From: Sphingomonas panacis
GTDB taxonomy: Bacteria; Pseudomonadota; Alphaproteobacteria; Sphingomonadales; Sphingomonadaceae
Length of the DNA stretch: 64,000 nt
Assembly (NCBI RefSeq): GCF_001717955.1
Contig: NZ_CP014168.1
Span: 310,001 to 374,000, forward strand
Reading direction: 5' to 3'
Shown here: positions 34,876-43,578 of the stretch, one piece after another
How the letters are laid out: each line of letters begins with the position of its first letter
Numbering within the stretch: the stretch's first letter is position 1
Program-made: the position numbers and the translations under genes
The notes under the pieces: generated by a model
What the model was told of the DNA's origin: nothing
Databases searched by the model: none
Seen by the model: the letters and a program-made list of their open reading frames with translations, nothing else

Positions 34876-35973
34876 ATGCGTCGTATTGTGGCATTGCTGC
34901 CGGTCTTCAGCATCGCGACTCCGCTGCTCGCTTCGGCGCAGGGGCAGCCCCCGGCGCTCGCCATCCCCGCCGACAAGCCGTATCGGCACGCGCCGTCCGG
35001 CTTGGTGCTCCCGGCCACGCTTGACGGTTTGCCGCGTTTCTCCGCTGACGCCCTCGCGCCCGACCATCTCGACGAAGCCTTCAATTTCGGCACGTCGAAT
35101 TCGAGCGAGGACATCACCGTCTTTGTGTTTCGCAACGTTACCGGCTCTGTGCCGGTCTGGTTCGATCGCGTCGCGCGCGTCGTGGAGCATCGCGACACCT
35201 ATGGCGGGCTGACCGTCGCCAAACCCGCCGCGGCCTTCACGCCGCCGGGCCAAACCACGGCGAGCGGACTGATCGCCAGCTATCGCCCCGCGCACGGGCC
35301 GTATCGCAGCACCGCGATCGCCTTTTTCCCGCTCGGCCCCGACTGGTATGTCGAACTGCGCTACTCCTCGACGACGATCGAAGCGGACGCGATCGACGCG
35401 CGACTGCGCGGCGCGATCGACGCGCTGGGCTGGCCCCGGAAGATCACCGCCCAGCCCGCCGCCGAGCCGATCGCCGATTGCACCGCGCCGCTTGCGCTGA
35501 ACGGCGCCGCGAAGGCGGTGAAGGGGGAGAACGCAATGATGTCGAGCCTGTCCGCCGGACTGCTCGCCAGCGTCGGCCGCGAGGCAGCCGAAAAGACCAA
35601 GGATACGCCGCCCCTGGCACCGTCCGTTTGGTGTCGCGACGCCGCGACCTATCCGTCGCTGGCGGCACAAGGCGTCTATCGGCCGCGCGATTCAAGCGAC
35701 CAGTATCTCGTCGCTCTCTCCGACGCCGGGCGCGGCATCTGGGTCAGTCCCGATCCGATCACGGCCCTTCTGGGCAAGGACAAGGAGGGGAACGCCGCAG
35801 TCTGGTCGTTGACCTTGAACGATGTTGCGGTGACGACAGCCTATGCAGGCCGCGACCGTCTGCCGCCGCCCGATCAGGCCTTCGCCATCGTCAACAGCGA
35901 ACCCTATGCCTCTCGCGCCACCACATGGGGCAAAAAGCATAACGTCCAGGTGAACAGCGACAGCCTCAAATAA
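34876..35973 (+). CDS. Hypothetical exported protein
   Basis: 365 residues with a signal peptide (MRRIVALLPVFSIATPLLASAQ). The remainder is a soluble periplasmic protein without a motif I recognise. It has conserved-looking Trp/Asp-rich stretches (VPVWFDRVARVVEHRDTYGG; SVWCRDAATYPSLAAQGVYR) and two Cys (in IADCTAP and WCRD) that could form a disulphide. The start is unusual: the ribosome site is buried in the metK terminator hairpin. The 3' end overlaps the convergent FNT gene by eight bases. Confidence 0.7.
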   Translation: MRRIVALLPVFSIATPLLASAQGQPPALAIPADKPYRHAPSGLVLPATLDGLPRFSADALAPDHLDEAFNFGTSNSSEDITVFVFRNVTGSVPVWFDRVARVVEHRDTYGGLTVAKPAAAFTPPGQTTASGLIASYRPAHGPYRSTAIAFFPLGPDWYVELRYSSTTIEADAIDARLRGAIDALGWPRKITAQPAAEPIADCTAPLALNGAAKAVKGENAMMSSLSAGLLASVGREAAEKTKDTPPLAPSVWCRDAATYPSLAAQGVYRPRDSSDQYLVALSDAGRGIWVSPDPITALLGKDKEGNAAVWSLTLNDVAVTTAYAGRDRLPPPDQAFAIVNSEPYASRATTWGKKHNVQVNSDSLK

Positions 35974-36841
35974 CCTTGGCGCCGGACGCCGCCCGCCGCT
36001 CCAGCCGCCGCTGCCGGCGCGCATCGCGGCGTTGGCGGCGCGTTTCCTCGGTCATTTCGCCGCGCACCTGCCCGTGCGCGAGCAGCGCGAAGATGCCTGC
36101 GCCGCCGATCAGGTTGCCCACCACTGCCGGCACGATCAGCCCGAACACCGCGCGCACCACATCGGCGTGGCCGGTATAGAACAGCAGAAACGCCTCGCTC
36201 GATCCGACCACCGAATGCGAAAAGCCGCCGATCGCCACCACCCATGTCACCGCGAAGATGACGAGGAAGGATTGTTCGCGCGCATTGGGCAAGGACCAGG
36301 CGAGGATCGCGATCAGGAACCCCGCCGGCACCGCATTGACCAGCGTCGCGAACGGCGAATGCTCAAGGATCGGCAGTGCGACCGCGATCATCGCATCGTG
36401 CGCGCCCGCCGAGCCGAGCCCGCCGAACGCGATCACCGCCGCGCCCATCGCGGTGCCGATCAGATTGGCGCCGAGCACCACGCCCCACAGCCGGAGCGTG
36501 CGCACCAGCGATTCGCGCGTGGGATCACTCACAAGCGGCAGCACGGCGGTGATCGTGCTTTCGGTGAACAATTGCATCCGGCCGAGAATCACGATCAGGA
36601 AGCCGACCGGATAGCCCATCGCCACCACCAGATCGCGCCACGCGCCCCCCGGCAGTTTCTGGTACAGCACGCCCTCCGCCAGCAGCGAGGCGTTGATCGC
36701 CAGCCCCGCGGCGATGCCCGACCAGAACAGCGACGCGAGCGGACGGCGAAGCTCGTCCTCGCCCTCCTCGCGGATTGCCCGGTGCAATTCCTTCGCGTTC
36801 GCCGCCTTGAGATCGTCGACCCCGCCTGCCTCTTCCGCCAA
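35966..36841 (-). CDS. Formate/nitrite transporter (FNT) family protein
   Basis: 291 residues with six membrane helices and an acidic cytoplasmic N-terminus. FNT signatures LFWSGIAAGLAINASLLAEGV, QLFTESTITAVLP (the TENT-like region) and VGNLIGGAGIFALLAHGQVR are present. The basic C-terminal tail (RRQRRDARRQRRLERR) is like YfdC-type members rather than FocA. It forms a pentameric channel for small anions; the substrate is not decided by sequence. Converges on the hypothetical gene and diverges from trmB. Confidence 0.85.
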   Translation of the reverse strand: MAEEAGGVDDLKAANAKELHRAIREEGEDELRRPLASLFWSGIAAGLAINASLLAEGVLYQKLPGGAWRDLVVAMGYPVGFLIVILGRMQLFTESTITAVLPLVSDPTRESLVRTLRLWGVVLGANLIGTAMGAAVIAFGGLGSAGAHDAMIAVALPILEHSPFATLVNAVPAGFLIAILAWSLPNAREQSFLVIFAVTWVVAIGGFSHSVVGSSEAFLLFYTGHADVVRAVFGLIVPAVVGNLIGGAGIFALLAHGQVRGEMTEETRRQRRDARRQRRLERRAASGAKVI

Positions 36842-36944
36842 AATCCGTCCTTCCCTGTTGTATCGCGGGGAACGGATGGCCCGGCGAATGTCTCCACTCC
36901 GAAAGGGTGACGGATCGCGACGGCTTCGCTATCGCCGCGCGATC

Positions 36945-37625
36945 ATGAACGACCCAACCACCATCCGCCGCCTCTACGGGCGCCGTCAGGGCCACAAGCT
37001 GCGGCAGGGCCAGTCCGCGCTGGTCGAGGATTTGCTGCCGCGCGTCAGCGTTCCCGAAACCGGCCCGGTCGACGCGCGCACCCTGTTCGGCGAAGACCGC
37101 CCGCTCGAACTGGAGATCGGCTTCGGCGCCGGCGAGCATCTCGCCGGGCAAGCGGCAATGCGCCCCAGCCACGGCTTCATCGGCTGCGAGCCATTCCTCA
37201 ACGGCGTGGTCGGCGCGTTAAACCACATCCGCGACGGCGCGCTGGAGAACGTGCGGCTGCACATGGGCGATGCGCTCGAAGTCGTCGAACGGCTGCCTGA
37301 CGGCTCGCTCGACCGGCTCTATCTGCTCCACCCCGATCCGTGGCGCAAAGCGCGCCACGCCAAGCGCCGCATGGTCAACCACGGCCCGCTCGACCTGATC
37401 GCCGCCAAGCTCAAGCCCGGCGGCGAATTCCGCCTCGGCACCGACGACCCGACCTATTGCCGCTGGGCAATGATGGTGATGAACCAGCGCCGCGACTTCA
37501 CCTGGCTGGCCCAAACCGCGCGCGACTTCCTGGAGCGCCCAGCCGACTGGCCCGAAACCCGCTACGAACGCAAGGCGCGCCGGCAGGGGCATGAGGTCTG
37601 GTATATGACCTACAGGCGCCGTTGA
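36945..37625 (+). CDS. trmB: tRNA (guanine46-N7)-methyltransferase
   Basis: 226 residues. Methylates G46 in the tRNA variable loop. Motif I LEIGFGAGEHLAGQA, then DRLYLLHPDPWRKARHAKRR and GTDDPTYCRWAM are diagnostic for TrmB. The frame runs upstream, but ATG 36945 gives the usual N-terminus with RRLYGRRQGHKLR. This is the last clearly core gene before the accessory region. Confidence 0.95.
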   Translation: MNDPTTIRRLYGRRQGHKLRQGQSALVEDLLPRVSVPETGPVDARTLFGEDRPLELEIGFGAGEHLAGQAAMRPSHGFIGCEPFLNGVVGALNHIRDGALENVRLHMGDALEVVERLPDGSLDRLYLLHPDPWRKARHAKRRMVNHGPLDLIAAKLKPGGEFRLGTDDPTYCRWAMMVMNQRRDFTWLAQTARDFLERPADWPETRYERKARRQGHEVWYMTYRRR

Positions 37626-38226
37626 CCCGAAAAAGCGCGATTTTCCGCCTTATTTACGCTAAGGCACCACGATAAAAAGGTAATTTCTCAACTCCCGTGA
37701 TTGTCCGGTGATTACATTTTGCGAGACAGATCATAAGGTCTTTTTGTTTTGGGATCAGCAAATCCCCGTCCGTCGGCTCTGCTTTGCCGACCATCTTGAA
37801 CATTGCTGCCTTTCGTTTTTGGACCGCAATGGGCTAGATCGGTCGGTTGAATATCATCGACGAGCATCGAATGGCGGTTCATTTACCGCTGCGCAGCCGG
37901 GGTCGTAATCGGCGCGCGTTCGTATCAGCGGACGGTCCGCTTCACGAAATAAGCGCTCAGAACGACTTAGATAGAAACATCCGTACAGTTGACACGGCGC
38001 GGCGCTGCCGGGCTCGTAGCGAAGCACATCAAGCTCCACGACAACATAGTTTGCCTCCCATCGTAATCCAGTGGGGTTCTTCCCGTCGTATTTCGTGGGA
38101 CGGAATGTGGTTTACCGATCCTGCCGCCCGCGCCGACATTGGGCGCCGCGAAGATGGCGATGTCAGGTCGACACTTCCGGAATAGAGCGACCACAAAGGT
38201 CGCCTTCACGTTTTGGAGAGGCGCGC
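37626..38226. other. 600-base non-coding junction between core genes and the SAM island
   Basis: No frame of credible coding quality. Composition is more AT-rich than its surroundings (TTATTTACGC, AAAAAGGTAATTTCTC, GTCTTTTTGTTTTGGG). TTGACA occurs near 37987. A hairpin GCGACC-ACAAA-GGTCGC at 38187-38203 followed by CTTCACGTTTT lies 23 bases before the methyltransferase ATG and could act as an attenuator or leader structure. No tRNA, integrase or SAM/SAH riboswitch consensus seen. Probably the left boundary of acquired DNA. Confidence 0.5.
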
Positions 38227-39400
38227 ATGACGACTGCCGATATAATAGATAGGGCTGTAGATCGTCCGCCCATATCATCCGCCGTTAACCGGCCTGGCAT
38301 CACCGAACCGACCGGGATATCTTCCGACAAGAACTTCCGCTTCTATGACAATCGCCAGAAATACCTGATGTTTGTCAACACCTGCTCAGAGAAGTGGGTA
38401 GTGGCCGAAAGAACCGCACGGGAACTCGACCGGCTTCAGCCCGCCCCACCGGCCGTGCGCTTCTTCGATGCCGGTATGGGCGACGGCACGGTGTTGGCAC
38501 GCGTGATGCGCTCGATGCATCAGCGCTACCCGCGCTTCCCCTTCTACATCGCCGGCAAGGAAATCAGCCTCGAAGACGTGCGGTTGACACTCGACAAGAT
38601 GCCCGATCGCTTCCTCGAACACCCTGAGACGGTACTGGCGATCACCAACATCTCCTATGCCGAGGCGCCGTGGCTATCCCCGGCTAAACCCGACGCCCGC
38701 GCTGGCATGGTGTGGAAGACGGTCGCGCTGAAAGGCGACACGACCGCCGAGTTCGAACGACAGATCCTAGAGCTTCAGCCATTCCTGGCAGAAACTTGGC
38801 GCACAAAGGTTAGCGCCAAAACCGGCAGCATGATTCCGGAAACGCCGGCCGCGCTGATTCTCTACCGGGAAGATTGTGGGTTCATGCTCGACGAGATAAT
38901 CCCGCGACAGAACAGCCCCCGCGCCGACTTCGATCTGATCCTCGCCAGCCAACCCTTCCGGCTTCGCGCGAAAACCGAGTTCAAGGCGAGCCGCGTGTTG
39001 GCACCGCTCGCGAAAGCGCTGCGCCCCGGCGGACGGTTGCTCGGCATCCATTCCGCCGGCAATGATCCCGGGCTGGAGATCATCCAGAAGGTCTGGCCCA
39101 ACGAGGACCCGTTCACGACGTCCCGGCGGACTCTAATCGAGACGACGCGTACCGCGCTTGGCGATCTCGCCGAACAGTTCCGGTTCGATCCGTTGCCCAA
39201 TAGCGAAGCGCTGTTCCGGTACGAGATGCACACGCTGCCGGACGAGATCGACAGCGACAGTGCTTCAATCGGCACGTCCACGCTGCTCGCTGCCTGGAAT
39301 GCCGCGACCTAGAGCATAAATCGACCTGATTGAATCGCGGGCGATTCCCAAAGCCGTTGCGATCTGATTCAGTGCGACCTCCGATCAAGGAGGTTGATAC

Positions 39401-39787
39401 ATGCCCAGGGCGTTGTCGGTTGATCTACGCAAGCGGGTAATCGCGGCGATCGAGGCTGGCGCGTCGTGCCGGCAGGCTGCGAAGCGGTTCGGCATCAGCG
39501 CGTCGAGCGCCATCCGGTGGCATGCGCTTTCGAAGGCCAGAGATGACGTCGCCCCGCAGCGACAAGGGGGCGACCGCCGATCGAAGCGGATCGAGGGCCA
39601 TGCCGATACGATCCTGGGAGAACTGGCCAGAACACCGGACATCACACTTGTGGATCTGCGGAACTCGCTTGCCGGGCAAGGGATAGCGGTGAGCGTGGCA
39701 GGCCTGTGGCGCTTTTTCGAGCGGCGGCAGATCACGCTTAAAAAAAGTCCGGGCATGCGACCGAGCAGGATCGCCCCGACGTCTTGA
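39401..39787 (+). CDS. IS630-family transposase, frame A (DNA-binding half)
   Basis: 128 residues: a helix-turn-helix paired-like domain ([57 protein letters not shown]) that recognises the terminal repeats. The frame meets a run of seven A (39740-39746), where a -1 shift moves ribosomes into frame B. Without the shift it ends with a short out-of-family tail after LKK. Confidence 0.88.
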   Translation: MPRALSVDLRKRVIAAIEAGASCRQAAKRFGISASSAIRWHALSKARDDVAPQRQGGDRRSKRIEGHADTILGELARTPDITLVDLRNSLAGQGIAVSVAGLWRFFERRQITLKKSPGMRPSRIAPTS

Positions 39788-40347
39788 TACGGCGCGAGGC
39801 CTGGTTCGAGGGTCAGCCCGATCTCGATCCGCACACGCTGGTGTTCATCGACGAAACCTCGGCCAATACGAAGATGGCCCGTCTGCATGGACGTGCGCCG
39901 CGAGGCGAACGCCTACGTGCCTCCATCCCCCACGGCCATTGGAAGACCACCACATTCGTCGGCGCCCTAACGACTTTGGGGATGACCGCGCCGATGGTGC
40001 TTGACGGACCGATGACCGGCGAATGGTTTCTCGCCTATACCCAGCAGGTGCTTGTGCCCACGCTCCACCGTGGCGACGTCGTCATTCTCGACAATCTGCC
40101 CGCTCACAAGGGCGATGAGGTGCGTAAGGCCGTCGAGGCCGCCGGCGCCACGCTCTTGTTTCTTCCGCCGTATTCGCCCGATTTCAATCCGATCGAGAAC
40201 GCCTTCTCGAAACTCAAGACCTTGCTACGCAAAGCCGCCGCCAGAACGGTTGATGAACTCTGGCGCATTATCGGTCAATCTATCGACGAATTCACCCCGG
40301 CAGAGTGCAAAAATTACTTCGCTCACTGCGGATATGATGCTTTTTGA
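39784..40347 (+). CDS. IS630-family transposase, frame B (DDE catalytic half)
   Basis: 187 residues from the first start in this frame, but family alignment runs back to the A-run ([20 protein letters not shown] precedes it in frame), so it is normally made as an A-B fusion. The DDE triad is complete: Asp in [12 protein letters not shown], Asp in [11 protein letters not shown], Glu in [13 protein letters not shown]. Confidence 0.9.
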   Translation: MIRREAWFEGQPDLDPHTLVFIDETSANTKMARLHGRAPRGERLRASIPHGHWKTTTFVGALTTLGMTAPMVLDGPMTGEWFLAYTQQVLVPTLHRGDVVILDNLPAHKGDEVRKAVEAAGATLLFLPPYSPDFNPIENAFSKLKTLLRKAAARTVDELWRIIGQSIDEFTPAECKNYFAHCGYDAF

Positions 40348-40539
40348 TCGAAAAATGCTCTATGTCGCGCAGATCGAAGACGAGCGGTTGGCTGAGGCGA
40401 TGGGCAATCCCGGCTATCTCGACGCGACGCGCGCTGTGCTGCGCAAGAATGGCGAACTCTGGTTCAACGACGAAAGCTACGTCATCACGCGCCTCGCGCG
40501 CGGCTGACCGATCTCTTTTTTACCTGGAAAGGAGCGCAC

Positions 40540-41748
40540 ATGGCGCGCCAGACGTATCTCTTCACCTCGGAGTCGGTGTCCGAAGGCCATCCCGACAAGG
40601 TTTCGGACCAGATCAGCGATGCGATAGTCGACCTGTTCCTGTCAAAAGATCCTTATGCGCGCATTGCCTGCGAGACGCTGACCACCACCAACACCGTCGT
40701 CGTCGCTGGCGAGATCCGCTGCAAAGGCGTGTTCGAGGAGGAAGCCGGCTGGGCTGACGGTGCGCTTGAAGAGATCGAGAGTACAGTGCGCGCCACCGTC
40801 AAGCGGATCGGCTATGAACAATCCGGCTTTCACTGGCAGACCTTGGCCTTCACCAACAAGCTGCACGGCCAGTCGGCGCATATCGCTCGCGGCGTCGATG
40901 AAGCCGCGAACAAGGACGAGGGCGCGGGCGACCAGGGCATCATGTTCGGCTATGCGACCGACGAGACGCCGGGCTTTATGCCCGCCACGCTTTACTACAG
41001 CCACAAGATTCTAGAGCGGATGGCCGCCGATCGGCACTCCGGCGCAGCCCCTTTTCTCGAGCCGGATGCCAAAAGCCAGGTCACGCTACAATATGAGAAC
41101 GGCGTACCGGTGCGCGCGACGGCACTGGTGGTCTCGACTCAGCATTCGGCGGATTGCTCGAACGAGGAGGGTCAGGCGCGACTGCGTGACTACGTGAAAG
41201 GCGTGTTCGCGGAAACGTTGCCAAAAGGATGGCTGCCGGCCGATGAGGCGATCTACGTCAACCCGACCGGCCTATTCGAAATTGGCGGACCGGACGGAGA
41301 CGCGGGCCTGACCGGGCGCAAGATCATCGTCGACACCTACGGCGGTGCGGCACCGCACGGCGGCGGTGCGTTCAGCGGCAAGGATCCCACCAAGGTCGAT
41401 CGCTCGGCCGCCTATGTCTCGCGCTATCTTGCCAAGAACGTGGTCGCCGCAGGTCTCGCGAAGCGCTGCACGATCCAGCTTTCCTACGCGATCGGCGTCG
41501 CCGAACCGCTGTCGGTCTATGTCGATCTGCACGGCACCGGCGCAGATGGGGTGAGCGAAGACGCGCTCGAAGCGCTGCTGCCACGTCTCGTCCGCCTGAC
41601 GCCGAAGGGAATACGCGAGCATCTCCAACTCAACGCGCCGATTTACCAGAAAAGCGCCGCCTATGGGCATTTCGGCCGCGAGCCGGAAGGTGGCTTCTTC
41701 ACTTGGGAAAAACTCGATCTCGTCGACGCACTCAAAGCCGCGTTCTGA
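40540..41748 (+). CDS. metK: S-adenosylmethionine synthetase, island copy
   Basis: 402 residues, all catalytic signatures kept ([47 protein letters not shown]). Highly similar to the copy at 33591, differing mostly in surface stretches (for example [20 protein letters not shown] and [15 protein letters not shown]). Ribosome site GGAAAGGAGCG. It follows methyltransferase 1 by 32 bases and leads directly into the MetF-like, purU and kinase genes. I infer a dedicated SAM supply for the island methyltransferases. Confidence 0.95.
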   Translation: MARQTYLFTSESVSEGHPDKVSDQISDAIVDLFLSKDPYARIACETLTTTNTVVVAGEIRCKGVFEEEAGWADGALEEIESTVRATVKRIGYEQSGFHWQTLAFTNKLHGQSAHIARGVDEAANKDEGAGDQGIMFGYATDETPGFMPATLYYSHKILERMAADRHSGAAPFLEPDAKSQVTLQYENGVPVRATALVVSTQHSADCSNEEGQARLRDYVKGVFAETLPKGWLPADEAIYVNPTGLFEIGGPDGDAGLTGRKIIVDTYGGAAPHGGGAFSGKDPTKVDRSAAYVSRYLAKNVVAAGLAKRCTIQLSYAIGVAEPLSVYVDLHGTGADGVSEDALEALLPRLVRLTPKGIREHLQLNAPIYQKSAAYGHFGREPEGGFFTWEKLDLVDALKAAF

Positions 41749-41755
41749 GGCGCAC

Positions 41756-42700
41756 GTGACGGTCCTCTCTCCTTTCGACAGCCGGGTGCTGGGCGCAGTC
41801 GCATCGCAGACGGTGATTGACGCGATCGCACAGTTCGTCCGCTCCGCCTCGATCGAGGCGATGGCGCGCGATGATGTCGCACTTGTGGCGGGGCGCGGTC
41901 TGCTCGCCCCCGGCACGACCGTGATGATCCCCTCTATCGCGGGCGACGCCGGGGACGATTGCGTCGCCGCCGCACGCCGCCTGCGTGGGTTGGGTCTCGA
42001 ACCCGTGCCGCATCTCGCCGCGCGGCGCCTTGTGTCCGTCGATACGGTCGAACTGCTGTATCGGCGGCTGCGCGACGAAGCCGATGTCCGGAGTCTGTTT
42101 TTCGTCGGCGGCGAACTCCCCACGCCCGCCGGCGAGTTCGGCTCGGCGCTCGAACTGCTTGCGCGTACCCGGCCCGCGCGGTTCGGCTTTACCGAGATCG
42201 GCTTCGGCGCCTATCCCGAACCGCATCCAACCATTTCCGCCGCCGTGATGGAACACGCGCTAGAAACCAAGATCGCGGTCGCCGAGGATGCAGGCCTGCG
42301 CAGCTTCGTCGTCACGCAATTCGCGTTCGCCGCGCAGCCGATCGTCGACTGGCTCGACCGTTTTCGCGAGCGTTTCGCCGATCGCGAGGTGCTGCTTGGG
42401 CTGGCGGGGCCGGCCGGAATCCGCACGCTGATGCGCTATGCGCGATTGTGTGGTATTGGCGCCTCGTCGCGCGCGCTGATGCGCAACGGCGCGTCGATCG
42501 GGCGGCTGCTCGTCGAAAGCGCTCCCGACGCGGTCATTCGCGAACTGGTCATGACCGATGCCATCGGTCGTTTCGGTCCGCTGCGCCCGCACTTCTTTCC
42601 GTTTGGTGGGCTGGAGCGCACCGCGCGCTGGGCGAGCGCCGTCGCGGACGGGCGGATCATATTGCGCTCGGCCCATGCCGGCTTTGGCGTGGAGGATTGA
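41756..42700 (+). CDS. MetF-like methylenetetrahydrofolate reductase-related protein
   Basis: 314 residues from a GTG preceded by TGAGG. The TIM-barrel pattern of MTHFR is clear: ARRLRGLGLEPVPHLAARRL, LYRRLRDEADVRSLFFVGGE, then RFGFTEIGFGAYPEPHP and QFAFAAQPIVDWLDRFRE. The Asp of the RGD/GGD motif, which helps flavin and folate chemistry in E. coli MetF, is Glu here (VGGELPTPAG). It probably interconverts methylene- and methyl-THF, but a diverged role is possible. Downstream of metK by 7 bases and 3 bases before purU. Confidence 0.75.
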   Translation: MTVLSPFDSRVLGAVASQTVIDAIAQFVRSASIEAMARDDVALVAGRGLLAPGTTVMIPSIAGDAGDDCVAAARRLRGLGLEPVPHLAARRLVSVDTVELLYRRLRDEADVRSLFFVGGELPTPAGEFGSALELLARTRPARFGFTEIGFGAYPEPHPTISAAVMEHALETKIAVAEDAGLRSFVVTQFAFAAQPIVDWLDRFRERFADREVLLGLAGPAGIRTLMRYARLCGIGASSRALMRNGASIGRLLVESAPDAVIRELVMTDAIGRFGPLRPHFFPFGGLERTARWASAVADGRIILRSAHAGFGVED

Positions 42701-42703
42701 GCG

Positions 42704-43567
42704 ATGCCGGGCACCATCCGCGCCATCCTGGCCCTGTCGTGTCCCAACCAACGCGGCATCGTCGCGGCGGTGGCCAGCTATCTGGCCGAAAGCGGCTGCA
42801 ACATCGTCGAATCGCAGCAGTTCGACGATGCGCTGTCGGGGCGCTTCTTCATGCGGATCGTGTTCGACAGCGAGCTCGGCCGGACCGCCGACGACCTGCG
42901 CCAGGGGTTTGAGAAGATCCGGGAGCGCTATGACATGCGCGCCACGCTGGCGGATGCGAGCGTGCGGCGGCGGGTTCTGCTGATGGTCTCGCGGTTTGGG
43001 CATTGCCTCAACGATCTGCTTTATCGGCGGTCGATAGACGCGTTGCCGATCGAGATTCCGGCCGTCGTGTCCAACCATATCGACCTGAAGCCGCTGGTCG
43101 ATGCGGCCGGCATACGCTTCATCCACATCCCCGTCACAGCCGCGACCAAGCAGACCTCCGAAGAGAAATTGCGTACCGTCATCGCAGATCTGCGCTGCGA
43201 GACCGTGGTGCTCGCCCGCTACATGCAGGTGCTCTCTGATCGCTTCTGCCAAGACATGCCGGGCGAGATCATCAACATCCATCACAGCTATCTGCCGAGC
43301 TTCAAGGGCGCCAAACCCTATCATCAAGCCCATGCGCGCGGCGTGAAGCTGATCGGCGCGACCGCGCATTACGTGACTGCCGATCTCGACGAAGGCCCGA
43401 TCATCGAACAGGGCGTCGCGCGCGTCAGCCATCTGATGTCGCCGACCGACCTGATCGCTGTTGGCCGCGATATCGAGGCGTCAGTGCTGGCGCGGGCGGT
43501 GCGGTGGCACGCGGAACACCGCATCATTCCGAACGGCCACACCACCGTCGTTTTCGATCAGAGCTGA
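42704..43567 (+). CDS. purU: Formyltetrahydrofolate deformylase
   Basis: 287 residues. Hydrolyses 10-formyl-THF to formate and THF. An N-terminal ACT domain (about 5-85, LALSCPNQRGIVAAVASYLA) precedes the formyltransferase-fold domain with NIHHSYLPSFKGAKPYHQAH and the catalytic Asp in TADLDEGPIIEQ. PurU keeps the folate pool balanced and often accompanies demethylation or methyl-transfer pathways. Embedded in the island operon. Confidence 0.93.
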   Translation: MPGTIRAILALSCPNQRGIVAAVASYLAESGCNIVESQQFDDALSGRFFMRIVFDSELGRTADDLRQGFEKIRERYDMRATLADASVRRRVLLMVSRFGHCLNDLLYRRSIDALPIEIPAVVSNHIDLKPLVDAAGIRFIHIPVTAATKQTSEEKLRTVIADLRCETVVLARYMQVLSDRFCQDMPGEIINIHHSYLPSFKGAKPYHQAHARGVKLIGATAHYVTADLDEGPIIEQGVARVSHLMSPTDLIAVGRDIEASVLARAVRWHAEHRIIPNGHTTVVFDQS

Positions 43568-43578
43568 GGAGCCGCCCG

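Larger units (their letters stand above)
39312..40360 (+). mobile_element. IS630-family insertion sequence, 1049 bp, with TA target duplication
   Basis: Left end GAGCATAAATCGA and right end (complement) GAGCATTTTTCGA are terminal inverted repeats. The element is flanked by TA at 39310-39311 and 40361-40362, the IS630/Tc1 target duplication. It contains two overlapping transposase frames joined by a likely -1 frameshift. The ends are intact, so it may be mobile. It interrupts methyltransferase 1. Confidence 0.93.
38227..40507 (+). pseudogene. SAM-dependent methyltransferase 1, split by an IS630-family insertion
   Basis: ATG at 38227 (GGAGAGG ribosome site). The 5' part (to 39309) encodes 361 residues with FRFYDNRQKYLMFVN, SAM motif I VRFFDAGMGDGTVLARVM and KALRPGGRLLGIHS. 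It ends abruptly after AAWNAAT at an in-frame TAG created by the insertion. The 3' part resumes at 40361 ([16 protein letters not shown]) and stops at 40507. Deleting 39312-40360 and one TA restores WNAATYVAQIEDERL, matching WNAATYVGQIDDARL in the intact paralogue at 44825. The 361-residue fragment may still fold, but it lacks 48 C-terminal residues. Enzyme substrate unknown. Confidence 0.85.

Noticed and set aside
36920..37700. tRNA gene as integration site next to trmB
   Set aside because: No tRNA-like arm sequences or GGTTCGAATCC-type T-loop found in this stretch or its flanks.
37626..38226. SAM-II, SAH or SAM/SAH riboswitch upstream of the methyltransferase island, and likewise upstream of metK at 33521
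   Set aside because: I compared by eye with remembered consensus cores and found no match; only simple hairpins or a palindrome are present.
39401..40347. The two transposase frames as evidence of a dead IS
   Set aside because: The frames overlap at a seven-A slippery run, the DDE triad and both ends are intact, so programmed frameshifting is the simpler reading.
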